Shown here piece after piece: positions 17,183 through 25,331 of a stretch of 64,000 nucleotides of DNA. The stretch is from assembly GCA_031268095.1 (NCBI GenBank), contig JAIRXU010000017.1, positions 186,001 to 250,000 on the forward strand. The letters run 5' to 3'. The translations under genes were made by a program, and so were the position numbers. A model generated the notes under the pieces. That model did no database searches and was not told the DNA's origin. It saw nothing but the letters and a program-made list of their open reading frames with translations. The stretch comes from Oscillospiraceae bacterium. GTDB lineage: Bacteria; Bacillota; Clostridia; Oscillospirales; Acutalibacteraceae. Position 1 is the first letter of the stretch; every line of letters begins with the position of its first letter.

Positions 17183-18361
17183 ATGTTGAATTTTGACTTC
17201 CAAATGCCAACCCGCCTGGTCTTCGGACGGGACACGCAACAGCAGATCGGAACGCTGCTTCGCCCTTACGCTTCGCGCATCCTCCTGCATTACGGCGGGG
17301 GAAGCATCCGGCGCAGCGGTCTCTATGACCAGGTAACTGCCTCGCTGCGGGACGCGGGGATCGCCTTCACGGAACTGGGCGGCGTCGTCCCCAACCCTCG
17401 GCTGACGCTGGTGCGGGAAGGGATCGCACTTTGCCGCCGGGAAGGAATCGAATTGATCCTGGCTGTGGGCGGCGGGAGCGCGATTGACTCTGCCAAAGCC
17501 ATCGCTATGGGTGTACGCTTCGATGGTGACGTCTGGGATATCTTTGGACAGGATCTGCAGGTCACCGAAGCGCTGCCTGTCGCAACAGTACTGACGATCC
17601 CGGCGGCGGGAAGCGAACTGAGCAATTCCTGCGTCATTACCAAGGAAGAAACCCAGCAGAAGATCGGCCATACAGCCCAGTGCGTCCGTCCGGTTCTGAG
17701 CATTCTCAACCCGGAACTGTTCCAAACCTTGCCGAAAAACCAGATTGCTTACGGCGTAGCCGACATGATGAGTCACATCATGGAGCGTTATTTCACCAAC
17801 ACGCTGCATACCGACGTGACCGACGAGCTCTGCGAAGGGGCGCTGCGGGCAATCCTCAAGAACGCGCCGAAAGTGCTGGCCGATCCGGCGGATTATGACG
17901 CCTGGTGTGAAATCGGCTGGGCCGGCGCCATGGCCCACAATGATATCCTGGGCGTCGGACGGGAGCAGGATTGGGCCTGCCACGGAATGGAACATGAACT
18001 TAGCGCAATCTACGACATTCCTCACGGGGCGGGGCTGGCGGTGCTGACTCCGGCTTGGATGCGCTACGTTTACCGCAAGCATATCCCCATTTTCCTGCAA
18101 TTCGCCCAGAACGTCATGGGAATCCGGGGCAGCCTGCGCGCGCCGGAAGCGCTGATTGCCGAGGCGATCGACCGTCTGGAGGGCTTCTTCCAGTCCCTCG
18201 GCCTGCCCGTGCGGCTGACGGAGGTGGGTATTGGCCAAGAGCACTGGGAACTGATGGCCCAAAAAACCACCGGCGCTGCCTACGGCGACGAAATTGGCCG
18301 CGGATTCCTTGAAAAACTTCATTGGCAGGATGTTATAAACATCTTCCGGCTGGCGAAATAA
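17183..18361 (+). CDS. Iron-containing alcohol dehydrogenase
   Basis: LNFDFQMPTRLVFGRDT, LAVGGGSAIDSAKAIAMG, CHGMEHELSAIYDIPHGAGLAVLTPAWM. Confidence 0.9.
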   Translation: MLNFDFQMPTRLVFGRDTQQQIGTLLRPYASRILLHYGGGSIRRSGLYDQVTASLRDAGIAFTELGGVVPNPRLTLVREGIALCRREGIELILAVGGGSAIDSAKAIAMGVRFDGDVWDIFGQDLQVTEALPVATVLTIPAAGSELSNSCVITKEETQQKIGHTAQCVRPVLSILNPELFQTLPKNQIAYGVADMMSHIMERYFTNTLHTDVTDELCEGALRAILKNAPKVLADPADYDAWCEIGWAGAMAHNDILGVGREQDWACHGMEHELSAIYDIPHGAGLAVLTPAWMRYVYRKHIPIFLQFAQNVMGIRGSLRAPEALIAEAIDRLEGFFQSLGLPVRLTEVGIGQEHWELMAQKTTGAAYGDEIGRGFLEKLHWQDVINIFRLAK

Positions 18362-18378
18362 CCCGATCCGCTGGGAAA

Positions 18379-18416
18379 AAACACCCCCGCCCCCCAACTG
18401 GGGAGCGGGGGTGTTT
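18379..18416 (-). terminator. Rho-independent terminator of amt
   Basis: 12-bp stem AAACACCCCCGC/GCGGGGGTGTTT with T-run on - strand. Confidence 0.7.
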
Positions 18417-18433
18417 CACGTCTGTCCGGAGGA

Positions 18434-20176
18434 TTACGGATTGTCTTGCAACGCGTCGTAGCCCTCTTCGCCGGTGCGGACCTTCACGACATTTTCGACT
18501 CCGTATAGGAATATTTTCCCATCTCCGATTTGTCCGGTATAGAGCGCCTGCCGGACGGTATTCACCAACAACGGCACAGGTACTTTGCTCACGACGATTT
18601 CCATTTTAATCTTCGGGCGCAGGCTGCTTTCCAGTTTCGCGCCGCGATACACGGCGGGATTGCCCTTCTGCATGCCGTAGCCCAGAACGTTGGTTACCGT
18701 CACGCCGGTGATACCGATCTCTTCCACCGCCATTTTCAGGTCCTCAAATTTACTCTGATTTGTCAAAACGGTTACGTTGGTGATCTTGACGCCTTCCGGC
18801 GCGGTGTTCACCACCGGCACGGAGATCTTTTCCGCCACCTTTGCTCCTGCCGGCAGCGTATCGCTCAAATCCACCCCGATCAGGCTCTGATCCACCGCCG
18901 GCAGCCAGTCCGCATAAGCGCTGGGTAGATTATGTTCATGAATATCCAGCCCGTCGATTTCTTCTTGCTTGGTGACGCGCAGGCCAATTATTTTCTTGAT
19001 CAGCAGGAAAACAATGGTCATCGTTACAGCGGTCCACCCTGCGATCATTGCCACACCCATGACCTGGATGCCCAGCTGCTTGAACCCGCCGCCATAAAAT
19101 AGCCCCGCAACACCGCTGGGATTGCCGTCCGCACCGGGAACGTTGGGGTTGGCGAAGAGGCCCACCGCCAGAGCGCCGAACATGCCATTGAAGCCGTGCA
19201 CGGCTACCGCACCCACCGGGTCATCGACGTGCAGCACTTTATCGACAAATTCCACTGCTACCACCACCAGAACGCCGGCCACAATGCCGATAACCGCCGA
19301 GCCCGCGGCATCCACATAGGCGCAGCCTGCGGTAATTGCTACCAAACCCGCCAGGGAACCATTGAGGCTCATGGAAACGTCTGGCTTGCCGTATTTCACC
19401 CAGGTCACAATCATGGCGGTGACAGTCGCAATCGCCGGGGCGATGGTCGTTGTCAGCAGGATGGAACCGAACTGCCGCACGTCTGTGGCGGCCGCGCCAT
19501 TGAAGCCGTACCATGCAAACCAGAGGATGAAGCAGCCCAAGGCGCCCAAGGTCAGGCTGTGGCCGGGAATTGCCTTAGCCACTTTTTTGCCGGTCTTTTT
19601 GTCCTGGACATATTTTCCGATCCGGGGGCCCACCAGCGCCGCGCCGATGAAGCCCGTGATGCCACCCACCATATGGATAGCGCTGGAGCCCGCAAAATCC
19701 AAATAGCCCCGGTCTGCCAAAAAGTGGCCCTCGCCGCCCCAGACCCAGCCAGCTTCAATCGGATAAATGACAAGGCTAATGATACCAGAATAGATACAGT
19801 AGGAGATAAATTTGGTACGCTCGGCCATGGCGCCGGAAACGATGGTTGCTGCCGTCGCCGCGAAGACCAGGTTGAACACGAATGCGGAAAAGTCGTAGTT
19901 TTGGTAGTCCGTAAAAATACTTAGGTTGGGCATACCAATCAAGCCGCCCAGTTTGGGCGCACCCATCAGCAGGCCGTTGCCCAGCAACACAAATACCACC
20001 GTACCGATGCAGAAATCGATGAGATTCTTCATGGTGATGTTGCCCGCGTTCTTCGCCCGGGTGAAGCCACTTTCCACGGCGGCAAACCCGCCCTGCATGA
20101 AAAAGACCATCGCCGCGCCGATGAGCAACCAAATTGCCCATACATTATCCATAACCGCGCTGATTACGCCATCCAT
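18434..20176 (-). CDS. amt: Ammonium transporter fused to C-terminal PII (GlnB/GlnK) domain
   Basis: Amt core (MQGGFAAVESGFTRAKNAGNITMKN; DFAGSSAIHMVGG) plus PII (GVTVTNVLGYGMQKG...GKIFLYGVENVVKVRTGEEGYDAL). Confidence 0.9.
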   Translation of the reverse strand: MDGVISAVMDNVWAIWLLIGAAMVFFMQGGFAAVESGFTRAKNAGNITMKNLIDFCIGTVVFVLLGNGLLMGAPKLGGLIGMPNLSIFTDYQNYDFSAFVFNLVFAATAATIVSGAMAERTKFISYCIYSGIISLVIYPIEAGWVWGGEGHFLADRGYLDFAGSSAIHMVGGITGFIGAALVGPRIGKYVQDKKTGKKVAKAIPGHSLTLGALGCFILWFAWYGFNGAAATDVRQFGSILLTTTIAPAIATVTAMIVTWVKYGKPDVSMSLNGSLAGLVAITAGCAYVDAAGSAVIGIVAGVLVVVAVEFVDKVLHVDDPVGAVAVHGFNGMFGALAVGLFANPNVPGADGNPSGVAGLFYGGGFKQLGIQVMGVAMIAGWTAVTMTIVFLLIKKIIGLRVTKQEEIDGLDIHEHNLPSAYADWLPAVDQSLIGVDLSDTLPAGAKVAEKISVPVVNTAPEGVKITNVTVLTNQSKFEDLKMAVEEIGITGVTVTNVLGYGMQKGNPAVYRGAKLESSLRPKIKMEIVVSKVPVPLLVNTVRQALYTGQIGDGKIFLYGVENVVKVRTGEEGYDALQDNP

Positions 20177-20210
20177 ACCAAATAGTCCCCTTTGCTCTCA
20201 AAATCGCAAC

Positions 20211-20261
20211 AAAAAATGCGCCGTGCACACTGGGAACCCAGTGGCACAGCGCCATTGCTGT
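20211..20261 (-). promoter_or_regulatory. amt leader: hexaloop hairpin overlapping an intrinsic terminator (candidate attenuator/antiterminator)
   Basis: ACAGC-AATGGC-GCTGT hairpin (20261-20246) overlaps 5' arm of a long GC hairpin (20252-20218) followed by TTTTTT on - strand. Confidence 0.6.
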
Positions 20262-20270
20262 TGTGGTACT

Positions 20271-20299
20271 ATTGTAGCAGACTGTTCATGATTTGTCAA
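20271..20299 (-). promoter_or_regulatory. Sigma-70-type promoter of amt
   Basis: TTGACA-N17-TACAAT on - strand. Confidence 0.7.
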
Positions 20300-20411
20300 G
20301 AGATTTACAAGATCTTTTTCACTTTCTTGCATTCTAGACCGCTGGCTCCCGTTTTTCCCCTCCAGCTTTGGTGATTATGACGGTTCTATGCAAGATGAAT
20401 CCCCTGCCCCG

Positions 20412-21353
20412 TCATTCCCGGGGGGTGATTTTCACGCCGGTAGCGAGCCGCCCGAAGGCGTCCAGACAACTGCGGCCGCAGAGCAGGTCAATGATCAATT
20501 CGCACTGTTCGGGATCTGAGGTGTCCATCCGGCCATTCAAATCCAGCGTGATGCCATAGGTCACGAGGAAATCCAGCCGGGACGCAACCGGCAGCGACAC
20601 GATATGATCCAGAATCTTGCGGTCGAACTCCTGGAATTTTCGAATATGTTTGCCGGAAAGCGCCGCGGCCTCCAATTGCTCATAATCGCTGACCACATCG
20701 GCTTCCGCAACCTGCGCCAAGCGGCGGGCGCAGACGGCGGCAGCGCGGCTTTCCAGCTCAAAATCCTTTGCAATATTCTCAGACAGGAAATAGCAGTGCT
20801 CCCCCAGCAACACGAAATCCGCCTGCGGCTGGAACTTCAGCAGCGGCGTTTCACTTTCCGTCACTGCGCCGCCGCTGCCCACGCAAAGCAACGCTTTCAC
20901 GCCGGAAAGAAAAGGGTTCGCCCGGCGCAAAAAGAGCACCTCCCGGGCCTCTTCCGTCTCCGTTGCGGCGCGGACACCATAGAAACCATATCCCACTGGC
21001 TTTGGCACGACACCCCGGGCGAAATCCTCCGCCGCCAGGGTTTCCGTACCCTGAAGACCCAGCAGCATTTCCCGCAGTTGGTCGCGGATAAGCTCGTCTT
21101 CCCGCGCGAGCGCGCCAATATTTTCCTTCGGCAGCACCGGGGAATATGCTACAACGCTGCGATCCGGGATCGTTTTTTCCAATTGGAAACGAATGACCGT
21201 CTCCAGCCAAACCGGCAGCCCCCGCATCTCGCAGCGATGCCACTGCAGCGCCAATCCGTCCCGGCTTTTGTGTGCGCTGTAAAGCGCGAAACTCCACTCG
21301 TATTCTGCCGGATTGAGACCCTGCAACGCGGTTGTGAGTGTTTTTGTGTCCAT
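20412..21353 (-). CDS. Protein of unknown function
   Basis: 314-aa ORF with C-terminal FVLLGEHCYFLSENIAKDFELESRA... Confidence 0.6.
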   Translation of the reverse strand: MDTKTLTTALQGLNPAEYEWSFALYSAHKSRDGLALQWHRCEMRGLPVWLETVIRFQLEKTIPDRSVVAYSPVLPKENIGALAREDELIRDQLREMLLGLQGTETLAAEDFARGVVPKPVGYGFYGVRAATETEEAREVLFLRRANPFLSGVKALLCVGSGGAVTESETPLLKFQPQADFVLLGEHCYFLSENIAKDFELESRAAAVCARRLAQVAEADVVSDYEQLEAAALSGKHIRKFQEFDRKILDHIVSLPVASRLDFLVTYGITLDLNGRMDTSDPEQCELIIDLLCGRSCLDAFGRLATGVKITPRE

Positions 21354-21488
21354 TGTTTTCCTCCCCAAAAGATAGGCCAGAGGCCCAAAATCAGTAAATT
21401 ATAGCATAAGCAGGAGGAAAATGCAACTACTTTTTTCAATCATAGAATCGCATCCCGCATGGGCGGACCATCTTTTTGTAGCGCGGAG

Positions 21489-21576
21489 CGCGCCTCCCGC
21501 ATAAGCTGGGACAGCGTAGGCTTGACAGCCGAAGGAGGATGTGTTATACGCGCCTCCCGCATAAGCTGGGACAGCG
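21489..21576. repeat. Two direct copies of CGCGCCTCCCGCATAAGCTGGGACAGCG (60-bp period)
   Basis: Identical 28-mers at 21489-21516 and 21549-21576. Confidence 0.9.
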
Positions 21577-21621
21577 GCATCTGTCGGATGCATGCGACAA
21601 ACAGACAAAGGAGATGCTTCT

Positions 21622-21801
21622 ATGTATCAGAATAACGGCTGTGGCGTTTCGCAGCCTGTGAAAGCAATCGTGATCCAGGAGCATGCCTGCAAGGACAGCG
21701 CCTGCAAAGACCCGTTCGAGAACACGCCCAACGCGCTCTTCCTGAAGCTTTCCGACGCGACAATCCAAGGGATTATCACGCTGATCGCGTCCATAACTTG
21801 A
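21622..21801 (+). CDS. Small protein of unknown function
   Basis: AAAGGAGATGCTTCT-ATG start, 59 aa. Confidence 0.45.
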   Translation: MYQNNGCGVSQPVKAIVIQEHACKDSACKDPFENTPNALFLKLSDATIQGIITLIASIT

Positions 21802-21862
21802 AAAGCCGTCATGGTTGGGTCCTTTGCGGCCCAACCAATCCCATAAGAAACGAGGCAGCGCT

Positions 21863-22114
21863 ATGACATATACGATCGACTTAAGCGGGGACCCCGAACA
21901 AAATGAGGTGTTCCTGCTCCTGAAGAATATCATTTTGGAAAGCAAGAAGAATGCCAAAGGAAACACAAAAAAATCCCTGCTGCTCCTGCTGCAAAAAATC
22001 GTCGAAAGCGAAACAGGTGAACCCGGGGAAATGCAGCGGCAGATAGCCGTGGCCCTCGCGAAGGCGGAAACGGACGAACCCTCGTCCGCGCACGAAAGCT
22101 CTCTCCCCCTTTGA
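21863..22114 (+). CDS. Small protein of unknown function
   Basis: RBS-like GAGGCAG upstream, 83 aa. Confidence 0.45.
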   Translation: MTYTIDLSGDPEQNEVFLLLKNIILESKKNAKGNTKKSLLLLLQKIVESETGEPGEMQRQIAVALAKAETDEPSSAHESSLPL

Positions 22115-22192
22115 TCCCTACGCTGCCAGCAAGTAAAGCCGGCGGCGCCGCGAGGGGATTTTTTTCAATTGACCTTTCCTATTGCGGGGCCC

Positions 22193-23401
22193 TCAGCGAC
22201 TCCAGATTTTACAGGACAGCAGCAGACTGGCCAGCTGATTGCCGTCCTCCCAGTCGATGCCGAACCGCACTGTCAGATCCTGTAGCCGCGCCTGAACCTC
22301 TTCCGGCGGCTGGTGCAGCAGCATGGCGGTTTTTTCCAGGCGCTGCGCTGAGAGAAGGTAGGCATGCAGCAGCGCGGCGTCATGGGTTCCGTTGGCGGCG
22401 TCATCCTCCATGCATTGCCGGATGGCTGGGTCGCCCAGGCCGCGCACTGCTTCCGCATCGTTTACGAGGTCCAGCAGAAAATCCAGCGCCAGCGTTCCGC
22501 GGGGAAAGATATTCTTCCCGCCCGGCTGACTCATCCCATGATTGAGCGCCGCCAGGGCCTGGCGGTAATAGGTCCGGATCTCCAAAAGGTTTTGGAATCC
22601 GTGGCTCAGCCCCGCATAAATATGGTATTTTTCAAAAAATTCCGCCAGAGGGGCCAGGTCTTCCGCCACCCGCAGACGGCCGCGCGCGCTGCTGAGCAAA
22701 AGAATAATGCTCCCCAAATAGAGAAAGCCTTGGCATTCTGGCTGCAACCGGACAAAGACATCCCGCAGGTATGAGAGATGGGACAGCGTTGGGTCATACA
22801 GCGAGACATCTACGACCATGACATACAGATTCTCTTGCAGTCCTCGGTCCAATACCGCCAGAGCGGGATCGTCTGGCCGCCGCCTGCTATCCAGCAGGTC
22901 GTTGAAGACGCCTTCCTGAAACACACGCTCCATCAGCGGATGGGGCTTACGGGTATTTTCTTCCGAGAGGCATTCGCATAGCACGGCAATATCCCCGTAG
23001 TCCGCAGGAACAAAGGGGCGGCCGCAGGCCACCACCGTGACGCTGCCCAGCTGTATGCCTTCGGTATCGAAAAATTTCCCGCAGATCCGGTCGTACTTCA
23101 GTTCGTCGCTATGCAGAAGCGCCACATCGTCGGTATCCGCCACGGCGGAAATAAACTGCGCTCTATTGAAAAAATCCACCATTTCGTGGGTGAACGTGCC
23201 CTGCGCCAGCAGTTCATTCCAAACCGGGTCGTCATCAGCGGGATTTTCGGTGTGCGCCAGGAGGGTGTAGCTCGTGTCGATCAGGACCATGGGATTTTCC
23301 AGCCACTGCGCGGCTCGGTTCAGGATGGCCTGCATCCCGCCGCCGCCGCTCAGTGCCTGCTTCATCGCCTCCCGGCGGTGGGCAGCGTCATGTTTTATCA
23401 T
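22193..23401 (-). CDS. PucR-type transcriptional regulator (C-terminal HTH)
   Basis: N-terminal sensor-like region (NPMVLIDTSYTLLAHTE) and C-terminal LLHAYLLSAQRLEKTAMLLHQPPEEVQARL. Confidence 0.65.
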   Translation of the reverse strand: MIKHDAAHRREAMKQALSGGGGMQAILNRAAQWLENPMVLIDTSYTLLAHTENPADDDPVWNELLAQGTFTHEMVDFFNRAQFISAVADTDDVALLHSDELKYDRICGKFFDTEGIQLGSVTVVACGRPFVPADYGDIAVLCECLSEENTRKPHPLMERVFQEGVFNDLLDSRRRPDDPALAVLDRGLQENLYVMVVDVSLYDPTLSHLSYLRDVFVRLQPECQGFLYLGSIILLLSSARGRLRVAEDLAPLAEFFEKYHIYAGLSHGFQNLLEIRTYYRQALAALNHGMSQPGGKNIFPRGTLALDFLLDLVNDAEAVRGLGDPAIRQCMEDDAANGTHDAALLHAYLLSAQRLEKTAMLLHQPPEEVQARLQDLTVRFGIDWEDGNQLASLLLSCKIWSR

Positions 23402-23456
23402 ACAAAACCTCTTCCTCTTACAGAACATAAATGGAATATTGGCGAGGCAGTTCTTC

Positions 23457-24020
23457 TTATCTGACAGCATTTTGGAATAAAATATCGTGCACGAGGCGAT
23501 AAGCACAGGAGATGTTGTTTCGCAAGGCCGCTTCGTCGGTGCTGCGGAGAGCGCGCAGCTGTGCCAGCAGACAATTAACCAGGCCGCCCCCTAAAAAGCT
23601 TATAATCACGGCTTGCTCTTTGTCTTGCCGTCCCCCGTGCCGCCAGAGTTCCGGCGTAGGCGAAAAAAAGCGGAAGAGCAGCATCAGCATATCCCGGTCC
23701 GCATCCTCCAGGACGTTAATCAGGAGGGCAGCGTGTGCGCGCAGCAGCCTATAGGTATAATCTTCCAGCTCTGCGCCGTCTTCGGCACAAAACAAAGACA
23801 TTAATTTATGATGCAGAGGCTGCATGGATTGCTCCAACAGATCATATTTGTCGCTGAAATGAGCGTAAAATGCCGTGCGGCTTACCAGCGCCTCAGTGCA
23901 GATATCGTAGACCGTGATTTTGCTGAAATGGGTGCGCCGCAGCAACGTCTCAAGTGCCGTAAACAGTGCTTTTTGCGTCTTTAGGATGCGCAAGTCCTCC
24001 CGTTTGAAATTTCCCGGCAT
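23457..24020 (-). CDS. TetR family transcriptional regulator
   Basis: RILKTQKALFTALETLLRRTHFSKITVYDICTEALVSRTAFYAHFSDKYDLLEQSM. Confidence 0.8.
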   Translation of the reverse strand: MPGNFKREDLRILKTQKALFTALETLLRRTHFSKITVYDICTEALVSRTAFYAHFSDKYDLLEQSMQPLHHKLMSLFCAEDGAELEDYTYRLLRAHAALLINVLEDADRDMLMLLFRFFSPTPELWRHGGRQDKEQAVIISFLGGGLVNCLLAQLRALRSTDEAALRNNISCAYRLVHDILFQNAVR

Positions 24021-24252
24021 GTGATTCCTCCTTTCGTTACTTACTACTTGAATATGTATTTCTCCGTCTGATTATTCTTTTTAAAAACAAACAGCCTGAA
24101 TCGTACGGAAATGGACAAAACATTCTTTCGTGTAATTCTCATTTAATTTTAACAAATATTTACAGGTATGTCAAGAAGAATAATGCTTTCCCAAAATCCT
24201 TTTTGAGATTTCCCTTCTTTCCTGTTTCCTTCCTTGCAACCGGCGCGGATTT

Positions 24253-24273
24253 GTAGTATACTGTAGTATACTA
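24253..24273. promoter_or_regulatory. Perfect inverted repeat TAGTATAC-TGTA-GTATACTA
   Basis: 8-bp arms, 4-bp spacer, upstream of tetR at the chromosome/ICE transition. Confidence 0.5.
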
Positions 24274-24601
24274 TTTATTTAAATAATTTTATTATAAAAA
24301 TTTTGATTATCGCGCAAACCCCTTGATTTAGCGGTACAAACGCAGGATTTCAGAACGAGTTTACTACGAATTTACTACTACGGAATGAGCTTTGATATGC
24401 CTTGAAATCCTGTTATAGTACGGTAAGTCAAAATTCTCTTTTTCCTATTATAACGCATTTTGCTGATATTAGCAAGTGTGAGTGGAAAAGAAAAAACAGA
24501 CAAAAGCGGATAAAAACCGGGAAATTTGAAAAAAGGCCTTTACTTTTTGTCGTTGATGGTGTATAATAATATTGAACCATTCAACAAAGAGGTGATCCGG
24601 T

Positions 24602-25246
24602 ATGCGTAAAAAAATCATTACAACCCTTATTCTTTGCGGTATGCTTATGCTGACCGCCTGTTCAAACAACGCAGATGATACCATGCTGGAACTGTCCTCC
24701 GAGCCTTCCGCAGTTATAACTTCGGAAAGCGCGGCGACCGACACATCCACCGTCGAGCCGGAAATATCGTCCGATCCAACTGCGCCGGTTTCAAGTGAAG
24801 CGCAAACGGCGAACGCTGCGGCGGACAGTAAGGTTACGAGTAATGCGGCGGGTACGGACAACAAAACGGCGAACCCACCGGCGACCAATACCCCGGCGGC
24901 CACGCAATCCGCAGAGCCAACGCAAACCCAACCGCCCGCAAGCAGTACCCCAACGGTTACTGAACCGCCCAAACCCGCATTCACCGAAACGGATTATGCG
25001 GCGATCATTCAAACCGTCCGTGAGTACGGCGAGGGAAAAGGCTTTATTTGGGACGATTCTTTTACCTTCGAGCAGGGACATCAATACTACGGCAGACCGA
25101 GCTTGGAAAACGACGGTTACAATGGCGTTATCAGTATGCTGAAATTCCATTGTGACAAAATCGAGCGTCAAGTGGGTATCTGCTATTTCAAGGTTGTCAA
25201 GCACATCTACGAGGGCAAAACGGAGTTTGTCGTCCTGTACGATTGA
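24602..25246 (+). CDS. Putative lipoprotein with Thr/Pro/Ala-rich linker
   Basis: MRKKIITTLILCGMLMLTACSNN lipobox, GAGGTGATCC RBS. Confidence 0.65.
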   Translation: MRKKIITTLILCGMLMLTACSNNADDTMLELSSEPSAVITSESAATDTSTVEPEISSDPTAPVSSEAQTANAAADSKVTSNAAGTDNKTANPPATNTPAATQSAEPTQTQPPASSTPTVTEPPKPAFTETDYAAIIQTVREYGEGKGFIWDDSFTFEQGHQYYGRPSLENDGYNGVISMLKFHCDKIERQVGICYFKVVKHIYEGKTEFVVLYD

Positions 25247-25268
25247 CCGAAACCAAACATTTCACAGC

Positions 25269-25302
25269 ACCGTCTATGTAAAAACATAGGCGGTATTTTT
25301 TT
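25269..25302 (+). terminator. Rho-independent terminator
   Basis: ACCGtCTATGT-AAAA-ACATAGgCGGT followed by ATTTTTTT. Confidence 0.75.
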
Positions 25303-25331
25303 ACCCAAATTAAAGGAGGAAACTTTCTATT

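Noticed and set aside
17177-18397. 406-aa - strand ORF antisense to the Fe-ADH gene
   Set aside because: Shadow of a well-supported + strand gene, composition atypical for a protein.
19196-19924. 242-aa + strand ORF inside amt
   Set aside because: Antisense shadow of the Amt coding sequence.
21489-21576. Possible CRISPR array from the repeated 28-mers
   Set aside because: Only two copies, no cas genes, spacer-like segment not distinguishable from a simple 60-bp repeat.
24795-25142. Arg-rich + strand ORF inside the 24602 lipoprotein gene
   Set aside because: Arg/Pro-rich frame-shift product of a Thr/Pro linker; no RBS or conserved motif seen.
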